Part shown: positions 8,766 to 17,399 of the stretch, piece after piece
Position numbering within the stretch: the first letter of the stretch is position 1
How the letters are laid out: each line of letters begins with the position of its first letter
Assembly: GCA_947452415.1 (NCBI GenBank)
Contig: CANGCT010000019.1
Location: 1-36,762 of the forward strand
Source: Flavobacteriaceae bacterium
GTDB lineage: Bacteria > Bacteroidota > Bacteroidia > Flavobacteriales > Flavobacteriaceae
DNA: 36,762 bases
Reading direction: 5' to 3'
The notes under the pieces: model-generated
What the model saw: the letters and a program-made list of their open reading frames with translations, nothing else
The model's database searches: none
Told to the model about the DNA's origin: nothing
Program-made: the position numbers and the translations under genes

Positions 8766-9806
8766 ATGAAATATTCTAACCTTTCCAATTCGGATCTAAA
8801 AATTAGTAGTATTTGTCTAGGAACCATGACTTTTGGCAACCAAAATACGGAAGCCGAAGCGCATGCCCAATTGGATTATGCTGTAGAGCGAGGTATTAAT
8901 TTTATTGATACTGCCGAAATGTATCCTATTGGTGGAAACGCACAAATAGTTGGAAGCACCGAACGTCATATTGGAAGTTGGTTGCACAAAATAGGTTCTT
9001 CCGAAAGACAAAAGTTGGTGGTTGCTACTAAAATTGCAGGACCCCATCGCGGCATGGAATACATTCGTCAACCGTTAGATTTTTCTAAGAAAAGTATTAA
9101 CGATGCGGTTAATTTGAGTTTGAAATACTTACAAACAGATGTTATCGATTTATATCAAATGCATTGGCCTGAACGTGTTATGAACATGTTTGGCCAACGT
9201 GGTTTGACTAAAATCGATACCAATTGGCAGGATAATTTTGCCGAAGTTTTATCTATTTATGAGGCATTAATAAAAGAAGGGAAAATAAAAAACATCGGAG
9301 TTTCTAATGAAAATCCTTATGGCGTGATGCGTTTTTTACAAGAAAGCGAAAAGAATAATTTGCCAAGAATTGCTACTATTCAAAATCCATATTCGTTATT
9401 AAATCGTTTGTTTGAAGTGGGTCTTTCGGAAATTTGTATACGCGAAAAAGTAGGTCTTTTAGCCTATTCCCCTTTAGGTTTTGGAACACTATCTGGTAAA
9501 TATTTAAACGGAAGCCATCCGGAATACCGGATTTCAAAATTCCCTCAATTTACAAGATATACAGGTGAAAATGCAGTGAAAGCCACTCGATTGTATAAAG
9601 AACTAGCCGAAGCCAATAATTTGACAATTGCTCAAATGGCATTAGCATTCGTACACCAACAAAGTTTTGTAACTTCTACCATAATTGGCGCCACTTCTTT
9701 AGAGCAATTGAAAGCAAATATTGATGCTTTTGAAGTGGTTTTATCTCCGGAAGTGCTAGCAGAAATTAATAAAATTCAAGAGTTAATACCGAATCCAGCT
9801 CCTTAG
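8766..9806 (+). CDS. tas: Tas-like NADP(H)-dependent aldo/keto reductase
   Basis: 346 residues from the ATG at 8766 (MKYSNLSNSDLKISSICLGTMTFG). The longer track start is a TTG inside the promoter box and is rejected. The TIM-barrel aldo/keto reductase tetrad is visible: D48 (FIDTAE), Y53 (EMYP), K89 (VATKIAG) and H133 (QMHWPER). The segments NFIDTAEMYP and STERHIGSWL are close to E. coli Tas. The protein should be a cytoplasmic oxidoreductase reducing carbonyls with NADPH; the natural substrate cannot be told from sequence. It stands alone, with its own promoter-like region, and converges on radA. Assignment to the superfamily is firm; the Tas name is by resemblance. Confidence 0.88.
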   Translation: MKYSNLSNSDLKISSICLGTMTFGNQNTEAEAHAQLDYAVERGINFIDTAEMYPIGGNAQIVGSTERHIGSWLHKIGSSERQKLVVATKIAGPHRGMEYIRQPLDFSKKSINDAVNLSLKYLQTDVIDLYQMHWPERVMNMFGQRGLTKIDTNWQDNFAEVLSIYEALIKEGKIKNIGVSNENPYGVMRFLQESEKNNLPRIATIQNPYSLLNRLFEVGLSEICIREKVGLLAYSPLGFGTLSGKYLNGSHPEYRISKFPQFTRYTGENAVKATRLYKELAEANNLTIAQMALAFVHQQSFVTSTIIGATSLEQLKANIDAFEVVLSPEVLAEINKIQELIPNPAP

Positions 9807-9811
9807 TTTAA

Positions 9812-9846
9812 GTGTTCAGCATTCAGTGTTCAGTGCTCAGCTTCGA
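9812..9846 (+). repeat. Heptad-periodic intergenic repeat (GTGTTCA type)
   Basis: Consecutive 7-base units GTGTTCA, GCATTCA, GTGTTCA, GTGCTCA, GCTTCGA directly after the aldo/keto reductase stop. The same GTGTTCA unit recurs at 34585-34640. Confidence 0.75.
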
Positions 9847-9868
9847 AACCTGAAAATTCATAATAAAA

Positions 9869-9927
9869 GGGTGAAATTAGACTCGTTTTTCACTCTTTTC
9901 ACCCGAAAAACGACTCTTTTAGTCTAA
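9869..9927. terminator. Convergent terminator region with two interleaved hairpins
   Basis: Arms GGGTGAAA (9869-9876) and TTTCACCC (9897-9904) can pair. So can TTAGACT + CGTTTTTC (9877-9891) with GAAAAACG (9905-9912) + AGTCTAA (9921-9927). The two pairings interleave and exclude each other. The region lies between the convergent aldo/keto reductase and radA stops, so it probably terminates both directions. Confidence 0.65.
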
Positions 9928-9942
9928 AATTTTCGTTATAAT

Positions 9943-11301
9943 TTAACCAAATAAATGCTCTACTATTTCTTCAATTTTAGAAACTAAAACTACTTTTATA
10001 CCTGGAAATTTCGTGGATATTTTATTGTATTTGGATACAAATATCGTTGCAAATCCTAGTTTTTCGGCTTCTTGAATGCGTTGTTCTACTCTGTTTACTG
10101 GTCGAATTTCCCCTGAAAGTCCTACTTCCCCAGCAAAACACACATCTTTTCCAACAGCAATATCTTCATTAGAGGAAAGGATAGAGGCTATCACCGCCAA
10201 ATCAATTGCGGGATCGTCCACTGAAATTCCTCCGGTAACGTTTAAGAAAACGTCTTTGGTGCCTAATCTAAATCCGGCACGTTTTTCCAAAACCGCCAAG
10301 AGCATGTTCAGTCTTTTGGCATTATAACCCGTGGTGCTTCGTTGCGGAGTTCCATAAACCGCTGTAGATACTAATGCTTGAATTTCAATCATCAACGGAC
10401 GCATACCTTCTAAAGTAGAAGCAATGGCTGTTCCTGAAAGTTCTTCTTTGCGATGCGAAAGCAATATTTCCGATGGATTGGAAACTTCTCTCAAACCCGA
10501 ACCTTGCATTTCATATATACCTAATTCGGCAGTAGAACCAAATCGGTTTTTTAAACTTCGTAAAATTCGATACACATGATTTCTATCGCCTTCAAATTGC
10601 AAAACGGTGTCTACCATGTGCTCCAAAATCTTTGGCCCAGCTATGGTTCCATCTTTGGTAATATGTCCAATTAAAATAACAGGAACGTTGGTTTCCTTTG
10701 CAAATTTTATGAGTTCGGCAGTACATTCTCTAATTTGAGAAATGCTCCCGGCAGTAGATTCAATATAATCGGTATGCAGTGTTTGAATGGAATCAATAAT
10801 TACAATTTCAGGCTCCATTTCTTGAATTTGTCGAAAGATATTTTGTGTTTTGGTTTCCGTAAGAATATAACAATTATCGCCTTCTGGAGTAATTCTTTCG
10901 GCACGCATTTTTATTTGCTTCTGACTTTCCTCTCCCGAAACATATAAAGTTTTGTATGGTAGTTTTAAAGATATTTGAAGCAATAAAGTACTTTTTCCAA
11001 TTCCTGGTTCCCCTCCCAGAAGGATTAAAGATCCTGGGACAATTCCTCCGCCAAGCACTCGGTTTAATTCGCCATCCAAAGTATCCAAGCGCACTTCTTG
11101 CGAAGAATCAATCTCGGCAATTTTTAGAGGTTTAGGTGTTTTTTTAATTTCCGAAGTAGTTTTCCAACTGGTTTTTTCTTCCTTTTGAATTACTTCTTCT
11201 ACAATAGTATTCCATTCTTTGCAGGCATTGCATTGTCCTTGCCATTTGGCATATTGGGTGCCACAATTCTGACAAAAAAAGGAAGTTTTAATCTTGGCCA
11301 T
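9943..11301 (-). CDS. radA: DNA repair ATPase RadA (Sms)
   Basis: 452 residues, normal family length. Order: C4 zinc finger (C10, C13, C24, C27 in FFCQNCGTQ...GQCNAC), a RecA-like ATPase core with Walker A GEPGIGKST (97-105) and Walker B VIIDS, the RadA-specific KNRFG motif (251-255), and a C-terminal Lon-protease-like domain (VTGGISVDDPAIDLA...). Known role: a branched-DNA motor that helps extend strand exchange and process recombination intermediates in the cytoplasm. The ATG overlaps the stop of the upstream esterase-like gene by one base (TAATG), so the two are probably translationally coupled. It is the last gene of the panC-led cluster. Confidence 0.98.
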   Translation of the reverse strand: MAKIKTSFFCQNCGTQYAKWQGQCNACKEWNTIVEEVIQKEEKTSWKTTSEIKKTPKPLKIAEIDSSQEVRLDTLDGELNRVLGGGIVPGSLILLGGEPGIGKSTLLLQISLKLPYKTLYVSGEESQKQIKMRAERITPEGDNCYILTETKTQNIFRQIQEMEPEIVIIDSIQTLHTDYIESTAGSISQIRECTAELIKFAKETNVPVILIGHITKDGTIAGPKILEHMVDTVLQFEGDRNHVYRILRSLKNRFGSTAELGIYEMQGSGLREVSNPSEILLSHRKEELSGTAIASTLEGMRPLMIEIQALVSTAVYGTPQRSTTGYNAKRLNMLLAVLEKRAGFRLGTKDVFLNVTGGISVDDPAIDLAVIASILSSNEDIAVGKDVCFAGEVGLSGEIRPVNRVEQRIQEAEKLGFATIFVSKYNKISTKFPGIKVVLVSKIEEIVEHLFG

Positions 11302-12446
11302 TATTTTTTTATTTGAGCACGTAGTTCTGCTGCTTTATCCAACATCATGTCTTTAGTTAAATCGCCTATAGTTTCAAATTGAAATGCATTTTGATAGTAC
11401 TTAACTGCGTTTTTTATATCGCCAGTATTTTCATAAAAAAGAGCCATTTGGTAATCGCCAAGCATCGTTCTTGGATACATTTTATGCGAAAGTTGTGCTA
11501 ATTGTTCCAATTCGGGATAGGCTTTATTTTTTAAGATTGCTGCTTCAATTGCTTTAAAATCATTAATTCGGATATTCATTTTAATGCTCAATGCTTTTTC
11601 TAACATATCGTATTTATTTTTTAAATACGTTACATAACCCGATTCTAATTTTACAATTTTCTCTTGAAATTCTGTTGTAGAAATAGGTTGGTAGGAAGCA
11701 AAAAACTGGTACAATGCACTCGGAATAGAATACAAGACTAACGAATAATGAGATGCTTCTTTAAAATCATCGTATTTATAATTCAAAGCAGGATTTACGA
11801 CTGCCTTTATGTTTTCATCCATAGTAGTAATTTTGTACTTCATTTTTTTAATATCCCCATCGGAAGACGATTGATAGTAAAAAATATTTTGTTTAAAAGT
11901 TGCCAATCTTTCCGGAATGCGGGTTTCCATATCTAAGGCAAGCTCCGGGCTTAACGAAATATAAGCATTAAATAAAGGGGCATCTTTGTATAGATATAAA
12001 TTCATAAAACTAGCTGTTACGTCATGGCCTGCAATAATTTTGAAAGGAGAAATTCGGTATTTACTTTGAATGTACGGCATCAATTCGCCACCAATAAATT
12101 CAAAAAAATCAGCGCCTTTACCGTCAGGTAATCCTGTGGTTTCGTCAATGGTACAATCGTCATTGCGTTCGTTTACTTGTGTTAAACCCACAATTATTAC
12201 TTCGGGTAAATCATCCCAATAGTTACCGTAGCTTATAGCACCTTGGAAGGGATCAAAAAGATAATCACCATCCAATAAAAATAATAAAGGATAGGTTTTT
12301 TTAGTTTCTCTAGTATAAGATGGTGGGAGGGAAATAGTTAATTCTCGATAGACTTTTTGTTTTTTAAACATAACGCTATCTTTTACTTTTTGAGAGTATC
12401 CGTTGCAGCTTAAAATAACCACCAATAAAAGGATAATTTTTTTCAT
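11301..12446 (-). CDS. Secreted esterase-like alpha/beta hydrolase with Asp in the nucleophile elbow and a TPR-like tail
   Basis: 381 residues with signal peptide MKKIILLLVVILSCNGYSQ. A Cys at residue 14 leaves a lipoprotein possible, but the lipobox is poor. Residues ~30-250 resemble the putative-esterase (esterase D type) alpha/beta hydrolase family: YPLLFLLDGDYLF, EVIIVGL, FIGGELMPYIQSKYRISP, and SHYSLV with the expected catalytic His (H233). The elbow reads AGHDVTA, with D142 where the family has Ser (GHSxGG). The codon at 12023-12021 is GAC, so this is not a reading error of one frame. Residues ~260-381 form a helical, TPR-like tail. It may use an Asp nucleophile, as haloalkane dehalogenases do, or be a non-catalytic binding protein. 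It sits between the flippase-like gene and radA; no functional link to either is apparent. Confidence 0.8.
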   Translation of the reverse strand: MKKIILLLVVILSCNGYSQKVKDSVMFKKQKVYRELTISLPPSYTRETKKTYPLLFLLDGDYLFDPFQGAISYGNYWDDLPEVIIVGLTQVNERNDDCTIDETTGLPDGKGADFFEFIGGELMPYIQSKYRISPFKIIAGHDVTASFMNLYLYKDAPLFNAYISLSPELALDMETRIPERLATFKQNIFYYQSSSDGDIKKMKYKITTMDENIKAVVNPALNYKYDDFKEASHYSLVLYSIPSALYQFFASYQPISTTEFQEKIVKLESGYVTYLKNKYDMLEKALSIKMNIRINDFKAIEAAILKNKAYPELEQLAQLSHKMYPRTMLGDYQMALFYENTGDIKNAVKYYQNAFQFETIGDLTKDMMLDKAAELRAQIKK

Positions 12447-12502
12447 ATAAATTTAGAAATTAAAGTTCTAATAAAAGAGTTTAAAGTCTAGCAAGATAAG
12501 AA

Positions 12503-13462
12503 TTATTTTCTATTTAAAATAGGAAGAAATAAGAAGGAAAGTAATCCTAAAATTAATACTAAAAGCATTTGGGAAGTCCAAATAATCCAACCAAAAGCAG
12601 TTCCTATAGGTTCAGCAATAGCGTAAAAAAGTAAGACTTTAGAAGTGAGAAAAGGGTAAGCACCAAAACCGCTATTGGTGAAGGCTATGGCAATGCTTCC
12701 TACAACAAATGAGGTTATGATAGCGCCAATAGTAAGTATAGAAGTTTCGGAAATTGCCTTGGTTGCTACATAATAAGTAAGAATATACGAACCCCAAATG
12801 AGTATTGTTTGAAAAAAATACCTCCACTTTTTCTCCATATGAACCACACTCAACAAACCTTCTTTTAAACCTGAAATTTTTTCTTTAAAAAGAGTAACAA
12901 TTTTCAGTTTGGAATAATTGTAAACTAAAATAAAAGCAATAAAACATAGAGTTCCCGCTAGTAACAGTATTGCTATTAAATGCAGAGGCATTTTATCTAA
13001 AATAAATTCTTTAACAATTTTGAATTGTAAAACCACTGCTAGCAACATGAAGAATAACAAGAAAAACATATCGATAATTCGTTCGGCAACTATGGTTCCA
13101 AAACCTTTATCAAACGGGATGTTGTTGTATTTTTTTACGATAACAGCTCGAGTGATTTCTCCCGATTTTGGTACGGTTAAATTCAATAAATAACCAATAT
13201 TAACCGCCATGAAATTATTTGCAAAAGAAGATTCGTAACCCAAATGGTCTAACATATATTTCCATCTATAGGCTCGAGTGGCATTGCCAACAAAGCCAAT
13301 AAAAACTGCCAAAATAACATAATAGTAATTGGCGTTTTTAAAATATCCTTCAATTTCGCTTATCTGTGCCTCGGTAAATTTGTTGTATTGGTAAGCAATT
13401 ATACCTATGCCCAAAGCAATAGGAATGATAATTGACAACCATTTACTAAGGTGATTTTTCAA
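12503..13462 (-). CDS. Lysylphosphatidylglycerol-synthase TM / flippase-like membrane protein (YbhN-type)
   Basis: 319 residues. The start is an unusual TTG at 13462: there is no in-frame ATG near the N-terminus, and homologous starts of the MKxxLSKxL kind fit. About seven to eight hydrophobic segments are visible, with motifs ATRAYRWKYML, LTVPKSGEITRA and TNSGFGAYPFL, typical of the LPG_synthase_TM family (PF03706, formerly UPF0104). It would sit in the inner membrane. Characterised relatives form the flippase half of MprF; stand-alone members are mostly of unknown substrate. It begins 3 bases after the panD stop, so it is almost surely in the same transcript. Lipid transport is inferred from the family only. 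Confidence 0.88.
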   Translation of the reverse strand: MKNHLSKWLSIIIPIALGIGIIAYQYNKFTEAQISEIEGYFKNANYYYVILAVFIGFVGNATRAYRWKYMLDHLGYESSFANNFMAVNIGYLLNLTVPKSGEITRAVIVKKYNNIPFDKGFGTIVAERIIDMFFLLFFMLLAVVLQFKIVKEFILDKMPLHLIAILLLAGTLCFIAFILVYNYSKLKIVTLFKEKISGLKEGLLSVVHMEKKWRYFFQTILIWGSYILTYYVATKAISETSILTIGAIITSFVVGSIAIAFTNSGFGAYPFLTSKVLLFYAIAEPIGTAFGWIIWTSQMLLVLILGLLSFLFLPILNRK

Positions 13463-13465
13463 AAT

Positions 13466-13816
13466 TTATTTCAAGGAATTGTCGTTTTCATTAGGAAAAA
13501 CGAGCCAAGGTTTGAATGTTTTTGCTTCTTCAAAATCTAAAGTAGCGTAAGAAATAATAATAATGATGTCGCCTGCATGCACTTTTCTTGCCGCTGGTCC
13601 GTTAAGGGTAATTTCGCCAGAATTTGGTGCTCCTTTGATGGCATACGTTTCAAAACGTTCACCATTATTAATGTTAACAATAGAAACCTTTTCGCCTTCA
13701 ATTAGGTTAGAGGCATCCATTAAAGCTTCGTCGATAGTGATACTACCGATATAGTTTAAATCTGCGCCAGTTACTTTAACGCGATGAATTTTTGATTTTA
13801 CAACTTGAATTTGCAT
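13466..13816 (-). CDS. panD: Aspartate 1-decarboxylase
   Basis: 116 residues. Makes beta-alanine from L-aspartate for pantothenate and CoA synthesis. The self-cleavage site is visible as YIGSI with Gly24-Ser25; Ser25 becomes the pyruvoyl group. Other landmarks are [16 protein letters not shown] at the N-terminus, and [10 protein letters not shown] and [30 protein letters not shown] in the small beta-barrel. It follows panC by 14 bases, so the two enzymes whose products meet in pantothenate synthesis are co-transcribed. Cytoplasmic tetramer by family knowledge. Confidence 0.98.
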   Translation of the reverse strand: MQIQVVKSKIHRVKVTGADLNYIGSITIDEALMDASNLIEGEKVSIVNINNGERFETYAIKGAPNSGEITLNGPAARKVHAGDIIIIISYATLDFEEAKTFKPWLVFPNENDNSLK

Positions 13817-13830
13817 GGTGCAAAGTTAAA

Positions 13831-14679
13831 TTATTTTAGCGAAATAGTATCAATCAATCTTATTTTGTTCACAAAAACGGCAATAAAAGCTCTATAATTT
13901 TTGTTTTCGCTTTTAATAATACAAGGCAATAACGTTTCTTCATCGGCAATTTCAAAATATTCTAATTCAAAATCTGGATATTTTTCAAATGCTTTCGCAA
14001 CAAAATCTATCACGGCTGTAGCAGATTTCGTGCCAAAAAGTATTTTTGACTGATTTAATAATTTAAAAATAATAGAAGCATTTTCGCGCTCTTTTACTGT
14101 CAGTCGTTCGTTTCTAGAACTCATAGCTAAGCCATTAGTTTCTCTGTAAATAGGACATTCGATAATGGTAACGGGGATTTTTTCTTTTGCGACTAATTTT
14201 TTTACAATTTGCAATTGTTGGAAATCTTTCTCGCCAAAATAGGCATTCGTTGGTTTTATAATTTCCAAAAGACGTTTTACTACTGTGCCCACTCCGTCAA
14301 AATGACCGGGGCGAAATTTGCCCTCCATTTGATTTTCCAAACCATCAAAATCGTAATGTTGTGAAGCAGTATTTCCTTCATAAATATCTTCTACCGTTGG
14401 CGCATATAAAATGATTTTATCGGATACTGTTTTTATTTTTTCTATATCATTTTCTATGGTTCTTGGGTACTTTTCAAGATCCTCAGGATTATTAAATTGC
14501 GTAGGATTTACAAAAATACTAATTACCGTATGGATGTTATTTTGTATAGATTTCTCCAACAAAGATAAATGGCCTAAATGCAAAGCCCCCATTGTTGGTA
14601 CAAATCCTATGGTGGAATTATTGTTGGATATAACTTGTAAGTGCTTGTTTAAATCGCCTTTGTTATTGAAAATGAGCAT
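13831..14679 (-). CDS. panC: Pantothenate synthetase (pantoate-beta-alanine ligase)
   Basis: 282 residues, matching the family length. Joins pantoate and beta-alanine using ATP. The nucleotide-binding HLGH motif is at residues 34-37 (PTMGALHLGHLSLL), and the second ATP loop reads LAMSSRNERL. FVNPTQFNNPEDLEKYPR and YFGEKDFQQLQIVKKL are further family signatures. It is the first gene of a minus-strand cluster panC-panD-flippase-esterase-radA. A consensus -7 box, TAAGTTTG, lies 24 bases upstream in the region shared with the divergent starch-synthase-like gene. Confidence 0.98.
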   Translation of the reverse strand: MLIFNNKGDLNKHLQVISNNNSTIGFVPTMGALHLGHLSLLEKSIQNNIHTVISIFVNPTQFNNPEDLEKYPRTIENDIEKIKTVSDKIILYAPTVEDIYEGNTASQHYDFDGLENQMEGKFRPGHFDGVGTVVKRLLEIIKPTNAYFGEKDFQQLQIVKKLVAKEKIPVTIIECPIYRETNGLAMSSRNERLTVKERENASIIFKLLNQSKILFGTKSATAVIDFVAKAFEKYPDFELEYFEIADEETLLPCIIKSENKNYRAFIAVFVNKIRLIDTISLK

Positions 14680-14702
14680 GTCTTTTGGATTAAAATAGGG
14701 TA

Positions 14703-14710
14703 CAAACTTA
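14703..14710 (-). promoter_or_regulatory. -7 promoter box for panC cluster
   Basis: On the minus strand TAAGTTTG matches TAnnTTTG exactly, 24 bases upstream of the panC ATG. No TTG was seen at normal -33 spacing. Confidence 0.5.
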
Positions 14711-14741
14711 CTACTTTAGTAAATATCTGCATAAATTTTCG

Positions 14742-14749
14742 TAATTTTG
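14742..14749 (+). promoter_or_regulatory. -7 promoter box for the starch-synthase-like / DUF4270 / glmS operon
   Basis: TAATTTTG matches TAnnTTTG exactly and lies 37 bases upstream of the ATG at 14787. It shares the 107-base divergent region with the panC promoter. Confidence 0.5.
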
Positions 14750-14786
14750 CATGTTTTTTATTGCCAATAAGTAAATAAAAGTTTTT

Positions 14787-15590
14787 ATGGAAGACAAGAG
14801 GATATTGTATGTGTCATCTGAGGTGGTGCCGTATCTGGCTGAGAATGAAGTTTCTCTAATGTCTTATGACGTGCCAAAAATGATTAATGACCAAGGAGGA
14901 CAGATTAGAATTTTTATGCCTAGGTATGGAAATATCAATGAAAGAAGACATCAATTGCACGAAGTTATTCGCTTGTCGGGAATGAATTTAGTAGTAAATG
15001 ATGTAGATATGCCTTTGATTATAAAGGTTGCTTCTATCCCAAAAGAGAGAATTCAAGTTTATTTTATTGATAACGATGAATATTTCAAGAGAAAGGCAAC
15101 TTTTTCTGACGAAGATGGAGTTTTGTATCCAGATAATGATGAGCGTGCTATTTTCTTTGCAAAAGGGGTAGTAGAAACGGTTAAAAAATTAAACTGGGTT
15201 CCTGATATTATTCATGTTCATGGTTGGATGGCTTCAATGCTTCCCGTTTACATGAAACATTTTTATAAAGATGAAGCATTATTTTCGGAAACAAAAATAG
15301 TTACTTCGGTTTATGGTCAGTCTTTTGAAGGAACATTGAATATTGAAATGATTAATAAAATTAAATTTGACGGGATTGGCGCTGAGGCTATTGCAGATTT
15401 AGAAGTTCCTAATTACGAAAATTTAATAAAGACCTCCATTAATCATTCGGATGCCGTAATTATTGCTTCTGAAAATCTTTCCCCAAGTTTAACAAAATTT
15501 ATAGAATCTTCCAAGAAACCTTTTTTACCTTTCGCTTCCAAAGAGGGGTTTGCTGAGGCATACACTTCTTTTTACAAAAAGATGTTATAA
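14787..15590 (+). CDS. Stand-alone starch/glycogen-synthase N-terminal (GT5) domain protein
   Basis: 267 residues, about half the length of a true glycogen synthase. It corresponds to the N-terminal GT5 domain: RILYVSSEVVPY at the start, IRIFMPRYGNINERRHQLHEV, and DIIHVHGWMASMLPVYMKHFY. The C-terminal GT1 nucleotide-sugar domain is absent. The KxGGL motif that normally follows the first strand and binds ADP-glucose is replaced by AENEVSLMS. It is therefore unlikely to make glycogen by itself. It is the first gene of a tight operon (15-base gaps) with a DUF4270 lipoprotein and glmS, which hints at an envelope-sugar or regulatory role; that is inference. Cytoplasmic, with no signal peptide. Confidence 0.85.
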   Translation: MEDKRILYVSSEVVPYLAENEVSLMSYDVPKMINDQGGQIRIFMPRYGNINERRHQLHEVIRLSGMNLVVNDVDMPLIIKVASIPKERIQVYFIDNDEYFKRKATFSDEDGVLYPDNDERAIFFAKGVVETVKKLNWVPDIIHVHGWMASMLPVYMKHFYKDEALFSETKIVTSVYGQSFEGTLNIEMINKIKFDGIGAEAIADLEVPNYENLIKTSINHSDAVIIASENLSPSLTKFIESSKKPFLPFASKEGFAEAYTSFYKKML

Positions 15591-15605
15591 TATAATTTAC
15601 AAAAC

Positions 15606-17384
15606 ATGAAATTCAATTTCTTTCTTAAAGCATTTTTGGCCTTTTTTATAATTGTTCTTGTTGCTTCTTGCGATAAAGACATCAATGAAATTGGTTCCGG
15701 CATAACTGGTAATGATCATTACGGAATGGACGTAGCATACTCGGATGTGGTTGCTTATAACCAAAATTTAGGCCCCGTTCAAACTAATAATCTATCTGTT
15801 AACCAATTTGGATATTATAATAATCCTGTTTTTGGAAAAACCAAAGCAAGTTTTGTTACGCAATTGGCATTAGCTTCTGAAAACCCAACGTTTTATGGAG
15901 ATCCTAACGAAACCAATACAGCAAGCCCTAACTATATTAAAATAGATTCGGTTTATCTATATGTTCCCTATTTTTCAACTTTTGTAAGTACCGATACTGA
16001 CTCTGGAGATAGTTCTTATACTTTAGATTCGCTTAAAGGTTCTGGTAAAATTAAATTGAGTGTTTACGAATCTACAAAGTTTCTAGAAACTTTAGATCCT
16101 GCAACCGGATTCCAACAACAACAAAAATATTATTCTAACCAACAACCAGATTTTGATTCTAATAATGGTGGGTTTAAGTTGAATAATGACAATAAAAGTG
16201 TTGACCCAAAAATCACAACACCCGATTATAGTCAAAACGATAAATACGTGTTTACAAATAGTCAAATTAAGTTATACAAAAATAATGCAGATGGTACACC
16301 AGGCACTACTGATGTGGCTGAAAGAAAAGCACCAGGAATGTTTCTTAATTTAGACAAAGATTTCTTCAAAGCAAAAATATTTCAAGCTCCAACGGGCAAA
16401 TTATTTAACAATAATGTATTTAAAAATTATTTTAAAGGGCTTTATTTTAAAGTTGAAAATGCTGCTGATTCACCAGATCAAGGTACGCTTGCCATGATGA
16501 ATTTTACAAACGGGGTTATAACGATAGTTTATAAAGAAAAGACTTCTCTTACAGATGCAACAATTATCCGAAAAACAATGAAGTTAAATCTTTCTGGAAA
16601 TACGGTTAATTTATTAAACAACGAAAATACGTTCCCAGGATACGTTACTCCTAATCCAACTTTGGGAGATAGAAATCTTTTCTTAAAAGGCGGTGATGGA
16701 TCTATGGGGGTAATTGATTTGTTTAATAAAACGGATAATTACGGATATAATAAAATTACTGGAGTTAAAGAAAATACTCCAAATAATGTTTCTGATGAAT
16801 TGGATGATTTAAGAAATCCAGCAGCAGGTCAACAAAAATGGTTAATTAATGAAGCCAATTTGACTTTTTTCATTGCAAAATCTGCTATGGCTAATGCAAT
16901 TGAACCAAATAGAATTTTCTTGTATGATTTAACCAATAAAAGGCCATTAATAGATTTTTATACCGATTATTCTACAGGAATTATACCTAAATTCAATAAA
17001 TCCACTCATGGAGGATTATTGTTAGATCAAAACGGCAAAATTGTAAATGCTAAAGTAAGTGAGAAAGGAACTACTTACAAGGTTAATATCACCAATCATA
17101 TTAGAAATTTAATAAAATATGGTGGCGTTGGAGTTACTAAAGATTCCACTAACGTTCGATTAGGACTAGTTGTTACTGAAAATATTGGGAATGCTTTTAA
17201 TGCCTATTTAAATTCTCCTTTTACAAGTGGGAGCGGCACTAATTCAGTTCAATCCAAATATATTCCTGTCATGTCAGTTGTAAATCCTTTAGGGACTATT
17301 TTATATGGAAGTAATATTCCAGTTGGAGATCCAGACTACAACAAAAGAGTAAAATTGGAAATTTTTTATACTAAACCCGACTAA
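15606..17384 (+). CDS. DUF4270 family lipoprotein
   Basis: 592 residues. The signal peptide ends in the lipobox VASC, giving lipidated Cys22 followed by DKDINEIGSG. The opening CDKDINEIGSGITG, the repeated beta-strand character and the C-terminal KLEIFYTKPD region match the Bacteroidota-specific DUF4270 family, whose function is not established. The charged residues just after Cys could act as a lipoprotein export signal placing it on the cell surface (weak inference). It lies 15 bases after the starch-synthase-like gene and 15 bases before glmS, so all three are probably co-transcribed. Confidence 0.85.
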   Translation: MKFNFFLKAFLAFFIIVLVASCDKDINEIGSGITGNDHYGMDVAYSDVVAYNQNLGPVQTNNLSVNQFGYYNNPVFGKTKASFVTQLALASENPTFYGDPNETNTASPNYIKIDSVYLYVPYFSTFVSTDTDSGDSSYTLDSLKGSGKIKLSVYESTKFLETLDPATGFQQQQKYYSNQQPDFDSNNGGFKLNNDNKSVDPKITTPDYSQNDKYVFTNSQIKLYKNNADGTPGTTDVAERKAPGMFLNLDKDFFKAKIFQAPTGKLFNNNVFKNYFKGLYFKVENAADSPDQGTLAMMNFTNGVITIVYKEKTSLTDATIIRKTMKLNLSGNTVNLLNNENTFPGYVTPNPTLGDRNLFLKGGDGSMGVIDLFNKTDNYGYNKITGVKENTPNNVSDELDDLRNPAAGQQKWLINEANLTFFIAKSAMANAIEPNRIFLYDLTNKRPLIDFYTDYSTGIIPKFNKSTHGGLLLDQNGKIVNAKVSEKGTTYKVNITNHIRNLIKYGGVGVTKDSTNVRLGLVVTENIGNAFNAYLNSPFTSGSGTNSVQSKYIPVMSVVNPLGTILYGSNIPVGDPDYNKRVKLEIFYTKPD

Positions 17385-17399
17385 CTAATACCTAAAGAT

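Noticed and set aside
17385-17399. Possible glmS ribozyme upstream of glmS
   Set aside because: The gap to the preceding gene is only 15 bases, and no ribozyme-like sequence is present.
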